Shown: in pieces, positions 33,981-43,070 of the stretch
Position numbering within the stretch: the stretch's first letter is position 1
Layout: each line of letters opens with the position of its first letter
Source of the DNA: Primorskyibacter flagellatus
GTDB taxonomy: Bacteria; Pseudomonadota; Alphaproteobacteria; Rhodobacterales; Rhodobacteraceae
Reading direction: 5' to 3'
NCBI RefSeq assembly: GCF_014638275.1
Contig: NZ_BMFJ01000001.1
Span: forward strand, 2,809,537 to 2,873,536
Length of the DNA stretch: 64,000 nucleotides
Position numbers and translations under genes: made by a program
The notes under the pieces: generated by a model
What the model saw: the letters and a program-made list of their open reading frames with translations, nothing else
Databases searched by the model: none
Told to the model about the DNA's origin: nothing

Positions 33981-35227
33981 ATCCTCACCATCATGCCATC
34001 GGCCAGCGACAGGCGGTAGGCCCTGAGGCCGGGAAGAAGGCTTGCCACCGCCGCCGCGACGATCACGGTTGCGAGAACGGCCGCCTCTCGCGCGGTCGGC
34101 GGATCGACGGGCAGCCAGAGGCCGAAGGCGCTGTCGACCAGCGGCTGCGCGACCACCAGCCCGGCATAGAGCAGGGCGACACCCAGCACCGCACCGAGGG
34201 CGGCCATCAGTGCGGCTTCCAGCACCAGCAGGCCGAGGATGGTCGCGGGCCGTGCACCCATGGCCCGCCAGATCGCCATCTCCCGCCTCCGTTCGTTGAG
34301 GGAGGAGAAGATCATCGCCATCATGCCCAGTAGCGCCGTCACCACGACCATGGCCGAGACCCCGATCAGCGCGGTTTCCGCCACACCGACGATCTGCCAG
34401 AGCTCCTGCAGCGCAACGCCGGGCAGGATCGCCAGCAGCGGCTCCTCAGGGTGGTCGTTGATCGCGCGTTGCAGGCCGAAGACCTGAAGACGCGACTTGA
34501 CCCCGATCAGCGCCGCCGTCACCGCCTTGGGCGTCAGGTCCATCTGGCGGATACGGTCAACCGGAGTCGTCTGGCCGGGGACCTGCGCGCCGGAGCGCCA
34601 GTCGACATGGATCGCCTCGATCGCCTCGAGCGAGACGATCACCGTCCGGTCCACCGGCGTCCCGGTCCGCGCGACGATCCCGGCCACGCGGAAGGGCTGG
34701 TCCGCGTGGTCGGTAAAGGACGCGAGGCCATGGGACACCACGATCGGGTCGCCCACTGCGTAGCCAAGCGCCGCCGCGACCTCTGCCCCGATCACCGCAT
34801 CGTAGAGGTCGGTCAGCCCCTTGCCTTCCGCGACCTCCAGCGACCGACCGCCGCGAAACCTGTAGTGGTCGAAAAAGCCGGGGGTCGTGCCCATGACCCG
34901 GAACTGGCGGTGACTGTCGCCGAGGGAGATCGGGACGATCCAGTCGACCTCGGGCCGGGCAGCGATGTCCTGATAGCTTTCCCACGTGACATTGTTCGTG
35001 GCATTGCCGATCCGGAACACGGAATAGAGCAGCAACTGCACCGACCCCGACCGCGCCCCGACGATCAGGTCGGTGCCCGAGATCGTGTCGGCAAAGCTGG
35101 CGCGGGCCCCGGTGCGCGCCTTCTCCACCCCCAGGAAAAGGGCGACGGACAGGGCGATCGCTAGCACCGTCATCCCGACGGTCAGCGCCCGCGCCATGAG
35201 CGAACCAAGGGCCAGCCGGAGAATCAC
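33977..35227 (-). CDS. ABC transporter permease, FtsX/MacB type (Zrg system)
   Basis: A 416-aa inner-membrane protein with one N-terminal helix (LTVGMTVLAIALSVALFLGVE), a large periplasmic domain (about residues 40-270) and three C-terminal helices forming the FtsX domain (LIGVSAMVVVTALLGMMAMIF, ALMAALGAVLGVALLYAG, AAVLATVIVAAAVASLLPG). The RRREMAIWRAMGA loop is the family's ATPase-contact motif. MacB-type transporters usually work by mechanotransmission rather than import, so its role beside ZrgA may be to move the periplasmic zinc protein or an envelope partner. ATGA overlaps on both sides. Confidence 0.88.
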   Translation of the reverse strand: MILRLALGSLMARALTVGMTVLAIALSVALFLGVEKARTGARASFADTISGTDLIVGARSGSVQLLLYSVFRIGNATNNVTWESYQDIAARPEVDWIVPISLGDSHRQFRVMGTTPGFFDHYRFRGGRSLEVAEGKGLTDLYDAVIGAEVAAALGYAVGDPIVVSHGLASFTDHADQPFRVAGIVARTGTPVDRTVIVSLEAIEAIHVDWRSGAQVPGQTTPVDRIRQMDLTPKAVTAALIGVKSRLQVFGLQRAINDHPEEPLLAILPGVALQELWQIVGVAETALIGVSAMVVVTALLGMMAMIFSSLNERRREMAIWRAMGARPATILGLLVLEAALMAALGAVLGVALLYAGLVVAQPLVDSAFGLWLPVDPPTAREAAVLATVIVAAAVASLLPGLRAYRLSLADGMMVRI

Positions 35228-35919
35228 GCCGCCGCCCTTCCGGTCCGCGCGATGTCCGACAGGTGCACCACCCGGTCGAACCGCGCGCCGAGCCGTTCGT
35301 CATGGCTGACCATCAGCAGGGACGACCCCGTGGCCGCGATCCGGTCGAAAAGCAGGCCGAGGAAGGCATCCTGAGTCGCCGCATCCAGCGCGGAGGTCGG
35401 TTCGTCCGCGACGATCAGCGGCGGCTGGCCGATCAGGGCGCGGGCCACGGCGACGCGCTGCTGCTGACCGACCGAGAGGCGCCCGGCGGTGGCGGCGGTG
35501 ATCCCCTCGGGCAGGCCGAGAGCCCTGCACAGGGATGCGGCCTCGTCCGGCGTGGCCCGCTTGCGTCGGTCCGGGGCAAAGCGGAGCGGCAGCAGGATAT
35601 TGTCCGACACGCTGGCATAGGGCAGCAGGTTGAACTGCTGGAAGATCACCCCGATCCGTTCGGCGCGAAACCGGTCCCGTGCCCCGGCGCGCAGGACCGA
35701 CAGGTCGGTGCCGCCTACAGTCACCCGCCCCGTGTCGGCGGTGACGATGCCGCAGATCAGCGACAGCAGTGTCGACTTGCCGGACCCGCTTTCGCCCAGA
35801 AGCAGAACCGAAGCGCCCGGCTCCAACCGGAACTCCGGCACCGACAGCCCGAACGACGAGCGGCCCGGCCAGCGGAACCGCACGTCTTTCAGGGTCAGTG
35901 CCGGGTCCGCCATCGTCAC
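35224..35919 (-). CDS. ABC transporter ATP-binding protein, LolD/MacB type (Zrg system)
   Basis: A 231-aa ATPase partner of the FtsX-type permease. Walker A LLLGESGSGKST (about residue 37), Q-loop IFQQFNLLPYASV, signature LSVGQQQRVAVARAL and Walker B LIVADEPTSALD are all present and intact. It overlaps zrgA and the permease by ATGA junctions. The LolD-like sequence groups it with lipoprotein-release or macrolide-type ATPases rather than ZnuC. Confidence 0.9.
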   Translation of the reverse strand: MTMADPALTLKDVRFRWPGRSSFGLSVPEFRLEPGASVLLLGESGSGKSTLLSLICGIVTADTGRVTVGGTDLSVLRAGARDRFRAERIGVIFQQFNLLPYASVSDNILLPLRFAPDRRKRATPDEAASLCRALGLPEGITAATAGRLSVGQQQRVAVARALIGQPPLIVADEPTSALDAATQDAFLGLLFDRIAATGSSLLMVSHDERLGARFDRVVHLSDIARTGRAAA

Positions 35920-36533
35920 TCCAGCGTCAGCTTGCGGGAGTCGCGGGTCAGTTCCGCCTGCCCTGCGCCGGATTCGGTGACGAACTGCGCCTCGATCTCC
36001 TCCGCGCTGGCGAACTGGTCGAAGAAGGGGAAGGTGATGGCGGTCAGGGCGTCCCCATCCTCGCAGGCAAAGGCATAGCTGACGTGGAATTCGCTGTGCT
36101 GCGCCCCCTCATCGTGATCGTCATCGTGAACTTCTGCGGCATGATCCTCGTGGTCCTCGTCCTCCGCGTGGTCGTGGTCGCCCTCCATATGGTCGTCCGC
36201 ATCGTCGTGATCGTGTTCGCCGTCGTGCAGATGCGCCAGGACTTCGGTCAGGCGGCACCCGGCGGCTTCGGGCAGGGTCACGATGTTCTCGGGCACCAGC
36301 AGCGCGCGGATGGCGGCCTCGACCGCATCCTTGTCTCCGGCAGATTCCGCCGCGTATTCAAAGCCGACGATGTCCATGCCCGGCGACAGGAGGTTGATCT
36401 TCACCGTCCCGTGTTCGACCGCGATCTCGGCTTTTGACACGCCGTGGACATGCGCCTCCATCTCCCGCGTGGTCTGGGCAATGGCCGGTGTGCCGAGACA
36501 GAGGGCGGCGAGGCTCATCAGGATCGGTTTCAT
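35916..36533 (-). CDS. zrgA: Histidine-rich periplasmic zinc protein ZrgA (DUF2796)
   Basis: A 205-aa exported protein with a Sec signal (residues 1-19, cleavage after AIA). The DUF2796 opening AHVHGVSKAEIAVE is followed by a folded domain and then a long acidic, histidine-rich loop (residues 101-150, 13 His), typical of periplasmic zinc collectors. Cys93 and Cys157 could form a disulfide. In Vibrio cholerae the homologous ZrgA belongs to a zinc uptake system with an ABC pair and a DUF3299 protein, the same partners as here. It begins 41 bp after the preceding ATPase gene, the widest gap in the second half of the operon. Confidence 0.9.
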   Translation of the reverse strand: MKPILMSLAALCLGTPAIAQTTREMEAHVHGVSKAEIAVEHGTVKINLLSPGMDIVGFEYAAESAGDKDAVEAAIRALLVPENIVTLPEAAGCRLTEVLAHLHDGEHDHDDADDHMEGDHDHAEDEDHEDHAAEVHDDDHDEGAQHSEFHVSYAFACEDGDALTAITFPFFDQFASAEEIEAQFVTESGAGQAELTRDSRKLTLE

Positions 36534-36574
36534 GGCAGGTCCTTTCGGTTACGATTGATGGATAACTGTTCGGG

Positions 36575-38017
36575 TCATTGCAACGCCGCTGCGATGTCGC
36601 GGGGCGTCACGTCCGCGTCAACCGGCGCGGGTCCGAGAGACAGGACATGGTCGGCGGTCCGCGACACCAGCGCCGGGTCATGGCTCACCAGCATGACCGC
36701 GCAGCCCTCGGTTTCCGAGGTGTCGCAGAGAAGAGCGATCACCTGTTTCTGCGTGATCGGGTCGAGGCGCGAGGTCGGTTCATCCGCGAAGATGAACTTC
36801 GGCCGGACCAGCAGCAGCCTCAGCAGGGCGAGCCGCTGGAGCTCTCCTCCCGAAACGGCGGCGGGCCGGCGGGACAGCAGCACAGGCGCCAGACCGAGCC
36901 GCGGCAGAAGCGCGCCGATCCGGTCCTGACCCTGCCCGTGACGGCGGGCGACATCGGCGAGGGTGCGCCCGAGGGCCCGGTGACGCGGGAAGGCGGCAAC
37001 CGGATCCTGGTAGAGCTTCTGGAATGCGGTCCGCGGCAGGGCAGGCGCGGGTTCGACCCGGCCCGCGGCGGCGGGGACAAGGCCCAGCATCACATCGCCG
37101 AGGGTCGACTTTCCGCAGCCGGAGGGGCCGGTCACGCCCATGATCCGGCCTTCGCCAAGATCGAAGGAGAGACCGGTGAACAGGCGCGCACCGCCCCGCT
37201 CTGCCGCGAGCCCGGTGGCGGTCAGCACCGTCGCGCCCCCGGTCACCGGTTTGCGCGCGGGCCAGTTGTCGGGATCCGCGGCGATCAGGTCGCGGGTGTA
37301 AGGCTGGACGGGCGCAGCCATGACCGTGGCGGTCGGGCCGGTTTCGACCACCTGTCCGTCGCGCAGGACGATCAGGCGGCCACCGATCCGCCGCGCGAGG
37401 GCGAGGTCGTGGGTGATGACCAACAGCCCGCCGCCCCGTGACAGTTCGGCCAGCAGCAGGTCCGCCACCCCGTCGCGCCGCGCGGCGTCCAGCCCCTTGG
37501 TCGGTTCGTCCGCGATCACGATGCGCGCGCCGCCAGCCCGCGCCGCCGCGATGGCGACGCGCTGCGCCATTCCGCCCGAGAGTTCATGCGGATAGCGCTG
37601 TCCGGCCCCGGTCAGGTCGAGCCGCCGGAAGTCATCCGCCGTCCTGTCCCGCGCCTCCGCCGCGCCCGGGCCGCGCACCAGCCGGTGCGCCTCGCTCACC
37701 TGCCGGTCCGCCCGCATCAGCGGGTCGAGCGACAGCCAGGGCTCCTGCGGCAGCACCGCGATGTCGCGCCCCCAGAGCATGCGGAACCCTTCAGGCCGCG
37801 CCGCGTCCAGAAGCCGGTCGCCAATGGCGACGCGTCCCCGTGCCGAGAGTTCCCCCGGCAGCGTGCCCATGAGCGCCTGGGCCAGCAGGGATTTGCCCGA
37901 CCCGGTTTCGCCGAGGATGACCAGGGGCTCTCCGGAATCGAGATACAGGGAGACCGGGTGCAGGATCCGGGTGGCTCCGTCCGCCACGGTGATGTCTTCG
38001 GCTTTCAGCAGGGTCAT
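36575..38017 (-). CDS. Fused double ABC ATPase, nickel/oligopeptide type
   Basis: A 480-aa protein joining two complete ATP-binding domains, equal to fused NikD-NikE/DppD-DppF. The first has Walker A ILGETGSGKS, signature LSGGMAQRVAIAA and Walker B IVIADEPTKGLD; the second has TGPSGCGKST, VSGGELQRLALLRLLL and FIFADEPTSRLD. It starts in overlap with the permease gene. With two permeases and a family-5 binding protein it forms a full importer. Peptide, nickel or metal-chelate substrates are possible; the zinc-operon context favours a metal complex. Confidence 0.92.
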   Translation of the reverse strand: MTLLKAEDITVADGATRILHPVSLYLDSGEPLVILGETGSGKSLLAQALMGTLPGELSARGRVAIGDRLLDAARPEGFRMLWGRDIAVLPQEPWLSLDPLMRADRQVSEAHRLVRGPGAAEARDRTADDFRRLDLTGAGQRYPHELSGGMAQRVAIAAARAGGARIVIADEPTKGLDAARRDGVADLLLAELSRGGGLLVITHDLALARRIGGRLIVLRDGQVVETGPTATVMAAPVQPYTRDLIAADPDNWPARKPVTGGATVLTATGLAAERGGARLFTGLSFDLGEGRIMGVTGPSGCGKSTLGDVMLGLVPAAAGRVEPAPALPRTAFQKLYQDPVAAFPRHRALGRTLADVARRHGQGQDRIGALLPRLGLAPVLLSRRPAAVSGGELQRLALLRLLLVRPKFIFADEPTSRLDPITQKQVIALLCDTSETEGCAVMLVSHDPALVSRTADHVLSLGPAPVDADVTPRDIAAALQ

Positions 38018-38826
38018 GGCGTGCGGCTCCCGGCGGACAGGGTGAGGCCCAGAAGCAGGGCGAAGGTGGCGATGACGGGTGAGAGCAGGGCCAGCGGCGC
38101 CTCCCGCCAGTAGGGCAGAAGTTCGACCATCATCAGGCCCAGTTCGGGCGTCGGCGCCCGCATCCCCACATGCACGAACCCCAGTGCCGCGATGGCCATG
38201 ATCGCCGTTGCCGTACCGAAGGCGGCGGTGGTCAGCATCATAAGCGCGATTTCCGGCCAGATGTGGGTGCGGAAGACGTAGGCCGGCCCAAAACCGAGCA
38301 GGCGGGATGCCTGAACGGCCGGAGAGGCCAGCGTGTCACGTGTCGCCGCGCGGGTCAGGCGGAAGAACTCGACCCAGAGCACCAGCGACAGCCCGGCCCA
38401 GAAGCCGAGCGCGGTGCCCGGCACGATGCCCAGCACGATCAGCACCAGCAGCAGCCCCGGCAGGGCCAGCAGCGCATCGGCCAGCGTCACCAGAACCCGG
38501 TCCGTCCAGCCGCCCCGCGCCGCCGCCAAGGTGCCGAGGATCAGCCCCGCCAGCCCGGCGGTCAGCACAGCGGCGAGCGCAATGGCGGGCGAGAGGCGCA
38601 GCGCGTGTGCCAGCCGGTGAAAGATCGACCTGCCGAGGTGATCGTAGCCAAGCGGCGCGCCGGCCTCGGGTCCCGCCAGCGCCTTGAGCAGCGATTGCGC
38701 AAAGGGGTCTCCCGGTACGGCGAGCGGGCCGAGAAGGGCAAAGGCCAGAACGGCGGCCACCAGCAGCGTGCCTGTCCATCGGACGGCATGGTCAGTGGCG
38801 CGGGGGATCATCACGGCGTCGGTCAT
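38014..38826 (-). CDS. ABC importer permease, NikC/DppC type
   Basis: A 270-aa inner-membrane protein with about six helices. It carries the family motifs PLGYDHLGRSIFHRLAHALRLS after the first helix and the EAA loop around ASRLLGFGPAYVFRTHIWPEI. The ATG at 38826 has GAGGAG upstream and overlaps the preceding permease stop; a longer reading is rejected because it runs through the previous gene. Second permease of the nickel/peptide-type importer. Confidence 0.9.
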   Translation of the reverse strand: MTDAVMIPRATDHAVRWTGTLLVAAVLAFALLGPLAVPGDPFAQSLLKALAGPEAGAPLGYDHLGRSIFHRLAHALRLSPAIALAAVLTAGLAGLILGTLAAARGGWTDRVLVTLADALLALPGLLLVLIVLGIVPGTALGFWAGLSLVLWVEFFRLTRAATRDTLASPAVQASRLLGFGPAYVFRTHIWPEIALMMLTTAAFGTATAIMAIAALGFVHVGMRAPTPELGLMMVELLPYWREAPLALLSPVIATFALLLGLTLSAGSRTP

Positions 38827-39752
38827 GCGGCTCTCCTCGGGTCGATGCGCGCCGTGACAAGGTCGATGACGGCGTTGATGAGCACGAAGCTCAGCCCGAG
38901 GAACAGCGCCGTTCCCTGCACCATCGGCACGTCGCGGGAAAAGATCGCGTGGACCAGCGCATGGCCGATGCCGGGCCAGCCAAACACCGCCTCGACCACC
39001 ACGACGCCTTCGACCAGCGTCACGAACTGCAGGCCCAGATAGGTCAGCAGGGGGACGGAGACGTTGCGCAGGCCGTGGCGCAGCAGGGTCTGGCGTGGGC
39101 TCAGCCCCTTCCACCGGGCAAAGCTGTAGAAGGGCATCGCGCCGATCCGCGCCATGGCGTCACGCGCGATCCGTGCGTTGACGGCGGCCAGACCAAGCGC
39201 CAGGGCCAGCGCGGGCAGGATGAAGTGCCGTGCTTCGCCGTGCCCGGCGGCGGGTAGCAGGCGGAACTGCACCGACAGTACCAGGATGAGGATCAGCGCC
39301 ATCAGGAACTGCGGCACCGCCTTCAGCCCGGTCGAGACCACCAGCAGCACCCGGTCCAGTGCGCCCCCCGGTCTCAGCCCCGCGATGATGCCGAGCGGCG
39401 GGCCGATGAGCAGCGACAAGAGCACCGCCACCGCTGCCAGCGCCAGCGAGGCGCCAAGCTGGTGCCCGATTTCCGCGATCACCGGCTGGCCGGTAACCAG
39501 CGAGGTGCCGAAATCCAGCCGAAGCAGGTCGCCCAGCCACGTCAGGAAGGCGGGCAGCGCCGGGCCGCCCAGCCCCAGTTCGTCGCGCACCGCATCGGCG
39601 GCGGCACTGTCCACGTTGTCGTATCCGTAGCGCCCCGCGGCGATGCGATAGGCTGCATCGCCGGGGAGGGATCGCATCATCGCAAAGGTCGCGGCCCCGA
39701 TCAGGACCGCCACCATCAAGGCCTGTATGCCCCGCGTCACCAGCGTCTTCAT
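38823..39752 (-). CDS. ABC importer permease, NikB/DppB type
   Basis: A 309-aa inner-membrane protein. The N-terminus MKTLVTRGIQALMVAVLIGAATFAMM is the DppB-type first helix, followed by RYGYDNVDSAAADAVRDELGL, and the EAA loop lies in ARWKGLSPRQTLLRHGLRNVSVPLL with the following EGVVVVEAVFGWPGIGHALVHAI. The ATG at 39752 overlaps the stop of the binding-protein gene (ATGA); an earlier ATG lies within that gene and is rejected. Confidence 0.9.
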   Translation of the reverse strand: MKTLVTRGIQALMVAVLIGAATFAMMRSLPGDAAYRIAAGRYGYDNVDSAAADAVRDELGLGGPALPAFLTWLGDLLRLDFGTSLVTGQPVIAEIGHQLGASLALAAVAVLLSLLIGPPLGIIAGLRPGGALDRVLLVVSTGLKAVPQFLMALILILVLSVQFRLLPAAGHGEARHFILPALALALGLAAVNARIARDAMARIGAMPFYSFARWKGLSPRQTLLRHGLRNVSVPLLTYLGLQFVTLVEGVVVVEAVFGWPGIGHALVHAIFSRDVPMVQGTALFLGLSFVLINAVIDLVTARIDPRRAA

Positions 39753-41248
39753 TGCGCCAGCTTCAGGTCCGGGAGCCCGAAGGTCCGTTCCCACGGGTCG
39801 ATCACCGTTCCTTCGACACCCTTGGCCACGGCCAGCGTCTGGCGATACCAGGCAATCGGGATGATCGGCAGTTCGGTCTGCAGGATCGCGGCGATCCGGG
39901 CGCGCTCCTCATCGCCACCGTCACCGCGCCCGACACTGCGGGCAAGTTCGACGATCTCGTCATTCTGCCAGCCCATGGCGCCCCAGTCGCCGGTCGGCGC
40001 GTAGTCCGACAAGACGGTACCCACGGGGTCCGGGATCAGGCCGAAGTTCCGCGCGATCAGCCCGAGGTCCAGCGATCCGTCGGCATGGCGCGAGGTGATT
40101 TCCGACGAATTGGTGGTGTCGATCGTCAGCTCGACCCCGATGGCGCGGAATTGCTGTTCCAGTACGGCGGCGACCAACGGCAGTTCGGGGCGGTCGGGAT
40201 AGGTTGTCAGGGTCAGGGCAAGGCGTTCGCCCTCGCGGGTCAGGATACCGTCACTGCCTGCGGTCCACCCCAGACCGGAGAGCAGCGCCTTCGCGGCCTC
40301 CGAATCGTAGGCCAGCGGCGTGAGGCTATCGTCATGCCAGTCCCCGACCGAGGGCGGGAAGAGCTGCGTCGCGCCTTCGGGATAGCGCAGCACATCCCTG
40401 GCGATGCCCTCGCGGTCGATGGCGAGGGACAGCGCCTGACGCGCCTCGGGGGCCGACAGGGCGGGATGGCCGGCGTTCACCTTGATCATCAGGGTGCGTG
40501 GAATCGCGACGGAATGCACGGTTGCTGCGTCGGACATGCCAAGTCGCGCGACAGAGGCCGGATCGAGTCCGAAGACAAAATCCGCCTCGCCGGATTCAGC
40601 CATCAGGGCGCGGGTTTCCACGCGGCTGACCGCGGCATAGCTGACCTTCGGCACGTTCGGCGCGGTACCCCAGTAGTCTGCGAATGCCACTGCCTTCAGG
40701 CTCAGCGGCGGGGCGAGGTCGGTGATCCGATACGGCCCCGTGCCGATGACCTCGACCCCTGCACCGTCAGCGGCATAGGCAGCGGGTGCGAGGATCTGCG
40801 CGCTGTAGTGGGCGAGGTAGGCCGGCAGCGCGGCGAAGGGTTCGGAGAGGGTGATCACCACCGTCTCGTCTCCGGGTTCGACGCCGGTGACCGGGGTCTT
40901 GGCCAATGGACCCGGCTTGGCCCGCGCGATGTTAAGCGCATTGGCGATGGCCTCTGCCGTCATGGCCGTGCCGTCGTGGAAGGTCACACCGTTACGTACC
41001 GCGAAGGTCCAGGCCAACCCGTCGCCCGAAGTGGACCACTCCGTCGCGAGTCCGGGGATGATCGCGCCCTGCGGATCGGCATTGGTCAGGGTCTCTGCCA
41101 CGCCCATGCGGGTGAAGATGTAGCCGGAGGTCGAGGGCTCTGCCGACTGGATTTCGAACTGTGCGATCACGTCCAGCGTATCATCGGCGAATAAGGGCGG
41201 CGCGGCGGCGATCAGGGTTGCGGCAGCGAGGGCGAGGATGGGTCTCAT
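39749..41248 (-). CDS. ABC importer substrate-binding protein, family 5 (nickel/peptide type)
   Basis: A 499-aa periplasmic binding protein. Signal peptide MRPILALAAATLIAAAPPLFA, then SBP_bac_5 features: GLATEWSTSGDGLAWTFAVRNGVTFHDGTAMTAEAI, VIGTGPYRITD, and EARQALSLAIDREGIARDVL. Among these proteins are NikA, OppA/DppA and the metallophore-binding CntA. No gene for metallophore synthesis is in the window. Its position between a ZigA GTPase and ZrgA implies that a zinc species or zinc chelate is the ligand; this is inference. Confidence 0.9.
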   Translation of the reverse strand: MRPILALAAATLIAAAPPLFADDTLDVIAQFEIQSAEPSTSGYIFTRMGVAETLTNADPQGAIIPGLATEWSTSGDGLAWTFAVRNGVTFHDGTAMTAEAIANALNIARAKPGPLAKTPVTGVEPGDETVVITLSEPFAALPAYLAHYSAQILAPAAYAADGAGVEVIGTGPYRITDLAPPLSLKAVAFADYWGTAPNVPKVSYAAVSRVETRALMAESGEADFVFGLDPASVARLGMSDAATVHSVAIPRTLMIKVNAGHPALSAPEARQALSLAIDREGIARDVLRYPEGATQLFPPSVGDWHDDSLTPLAYDSEAAKALLSGLGWTAGSDGILTREGERLALTLTTYPDRPELPLVAAVLEQQFRAIGVELTIDTTNSSEITSRHADGSLDLGLIARNFGLIPDPVGTVLSDYAPTGDWGAMGWQNDEIVELARSVGRGDGGDEERARIAAILQTELPIIPIAWYRQTLAVAKGVEGTVIDPWERTFGLPDLKLAQ

Positions 41249-41535
41249 GTCATGGTATCCTGTTGATCGTTAATGAAAGGGCGGCTCATGGCGGCAAGCG
41301 AGAGCCGATCGCGGGCAAGGGTCTTGCGTTCGGCCCTGTCGAGCCGGTCGAGGATGTCATCGGGGCTGGTCCCGTCGGCCCGGGCCCTGGCCCAGATGCG
41401 GCGGCAGGAAGCCGGCGACCAGGGCAGCGCGGCCTGAGCCATCCAGACACGCAGCGGGCGCGGCAGGGCGTCGTAGGCCCGCATGGGATCCGCCCGGCGG
41501 CGCCGGCGCAGCGTGGTCGAAAGGTTGCCGGTCAT
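41245..41535 (-). CDS. DUF6525 family small basic protein
   Basis: A 96-aa protein common in Rhodobacterales. The N-terminus is very basic (LRRRRRADPMRAYDALP), followed by two tryptophan-bearing helical segments (LRVWMAQAALPWSP, RIWARARADG). There is no signal peptide or membrane helix and no metal-binding pattern. A GGAGG ribosome binding site precedes the start; the stop overlaps the binding-protein start. Its function is unknown; co-transcription suggests a link to the zinc importer or a regulatory role in it. Confidence 0.8.
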   Translation of the reverse strand: MTGNLSTTLRRRRRADPMRAYDALPRPLRVWMAQAALPWSPASCRRIWARARADGTSPDDILDRLDRAERKTLARDRLSLAAMSRPFINDQQDTMT

Positions 41536-41560
41536 GCCCGTGCCTCCGGAGCCCGCGCGG

Positions 41561-42775
41561 TCACGCGCTGTCCCTTCGCCAGGACGGGAAGGGATCGGGA
41601 AGGTCGGGCAGCGCGTCGGGTCCGATCGCCAGGTGCTCTGGCACCAGTGCGGCGTCCAGCCGGGCCTTCAGGGACGGCCAGTCGATGCCGGCACCGATAA
41701 AGACGATCTCCTGCCGCCGGTCGCCCCAGGGGTCCCGCCAGTGCTGCGCCATGTAGGCGCGCGCGCTGTCGTGGTCCGGTCGACGGTCAGCCGGAACGGC
41801 GGCCCACCATTGCCCGAGAGGGGCCACGGACGACAGCGCCCCGGCGAGCGAAAATTCGGCCACCCAGTCCGGGCGGGTGGCAATCCAGAAATGCCCCTTG
41901 GCGCGGATGACACCCGGCAGGTCACCGTTCAGAACCGCCATTACCTGTGAGGGGTCGAAGGGTCGGCGGGCACGATAGACGTAGGAGGTCACGCCATATT
42001 CCTCCGTCTCCGGCACGTGGTCGGCAAAGCCGTAAAGCTCCTTGGCCCACGTCGGATGATCATGCGCCTTTGCAAAATCGAAGAGGCCGGTATCGAGGAT
42101 CGTCTCCGCTGCGACCTCCGAACGGTCGGTTTCGATGATCCGGGCGTCGGCGTTCAGGCTGCGGATGATCTTGCGCGCGGCGTCCACCTTCCGGGGCCCG
42201 GCGTCGGTGACCTTGTTCAGGATCACGACGTCCGCAAACTCGATCTGGTCGGTCAGCAGATGGACCAGCGTGCGTTCGTCTTCCGCCCCCATGGTCTCGC
42301 CCCGGTCGCGCAGGAAATCGTGGCTGGCGTAGTCGTTCAGCAGGTTCACCGCGTCGACCACCGTCACCATGGTGTCGAGCCGGGCGACATCGGACAGGCT
42401 GTCTCCGGCCTCGTCCCGGAAGTCGAAGGTCGCCGCGACGGGCAGAGGTTCGGAGATCCCCGTGGATTCGATCAGCAGGTAGTCGAACCGCCTCTCCGCA
42501 GCCAGCCTGCGCACCTCGTTCAGCAGGTCGTCGCGAAGGGTGCAGCAGATGCAGCCGTTCGACATTTCGACCAGCGTTTCGTCGGTGCGCGACAGTTCGG
42601 TGTCGGCCCGGACCAGATCGGCATCGATATTCACCTCGGACATGTCATTGACGATCACTGCCACGCGACGCCCATCCCGGTTGTTCAAAACGCGGTTCAG
42701 AAGGGTCGTCTTTCCGGCACCGAGGAAACCGGACAGGACAGTGACGGGAAGGCGGGTGTCGGCGGTGGCGGTCAT
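41561..42775 (-). CDS. zigA: COG0523 GTP-binding zinc metallochaperone (ZigA/CobW family)
   Basis: A 404-aa GTPase. Walker [10 protein letters not shown] (residues 16-24), the metal-binding GCICCTLR motif (CxCC, about residue 74), Walker B region [11 protein letters not shown] and the guanine motif NKVTD are all present; the CobW C-terminal domain follows from about residue 280. ZigA-type proteins deliver zinc to essential enzymes when zinc is scarce and are Zur targets. It is the first gene of the operon, about 100 bp behind two Zur-like palindromes. CobW proper (cobalamin synthesis) is excluded by context. Confidence 0.92.
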   Translation of the reverse strand: MTATADTRLPVTVLSGFLGAGKTTLLNRVLNNRDGRRVAVIVNDMSEVNIDADLVRADTELSRTDETLVEMSNGCICCTLRDDLLNEVRRLAAERRFDYLLIESTGISEPLPVAATFDFRDEAGDSLSDVARLDTMVTVVDAVNLLNDYASHDFLRDRGETMGAEDERTLVHLLTDQIEFADVVILNKVTDAGPRKVDAARKIIRSLNADARIIETDRSEVAAETILDTGLFDFAKAHDHPTWAKELYGFADHVPETEEYGVTSYVYRARRPFDPSQVMAVLNGDLPGVIRAKGHFWIATRPDWVAEFSLAGALSSVAPLGQWWAAVPADRRPDHDSARAYMAQHWRDPWGDRRQEIVFIGAGIDWPSLKARLDAALVPEHLAIGPDALPDLPDPFPSWRRDSA

Positions 42776-42872
42776 GCGGGCTCCGGCCCCGGACGCGGGG
42801 GCGCCGGGCTGTTGCTGGTCGTTGGACGGGCGATCCAGCGCGCCCGTGCAAAGGGAGGGCGCCGGATTTCTC

Positions 42873-42909
42873 GATATGTTATAACGTATCTATTTGTTAT
42901 CTTGTAACA
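42873..42909 (-). promoter_or_regulatory. Two Zur-box-like palindromes overlapping the zigA promoter
   Basis: Box 1 (42873-42890) is GATATGTTATAACGTATC, a nearly perfect palindrome; box 2 (42895-42909) is TGTTA-N5-TAACA. Both resemble alphaproteobacterial Zur operators built on GTTAT...ATAAC. On the minus strand a TTACAA (42907-42902), 18-bp spacer and TATAAC (42883-42878) could be the -35 and -10 of the zigA promoter, so box 2 covers -35 and box 1 covers -10, the layout for zinc-dependent repression. Confidence 0.65.
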
Positions 42910-43070
42910 CATCCGCTGTTCAAGCCCGAAAATCGGCGGCGGGGCACGGGAGCCGCAACTCACGGATCCGGCGGGAGAATTGGATCGGCGGACCCGCTGC
43001 CAGACCATCAATCAGCGCTGAACCTTTCACCCCGCAACCCACGTCATGCGGCGCGCGGCGTTGCTTTGAC

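Noticed and set aside
36534..36574. GTTA-N11-TAAC repeat before zrgA as an internal Zur box
   Set aside because: The spacer is too long for a Zur-type palindrome and the arms are only four bases; kept as chance symmetry.
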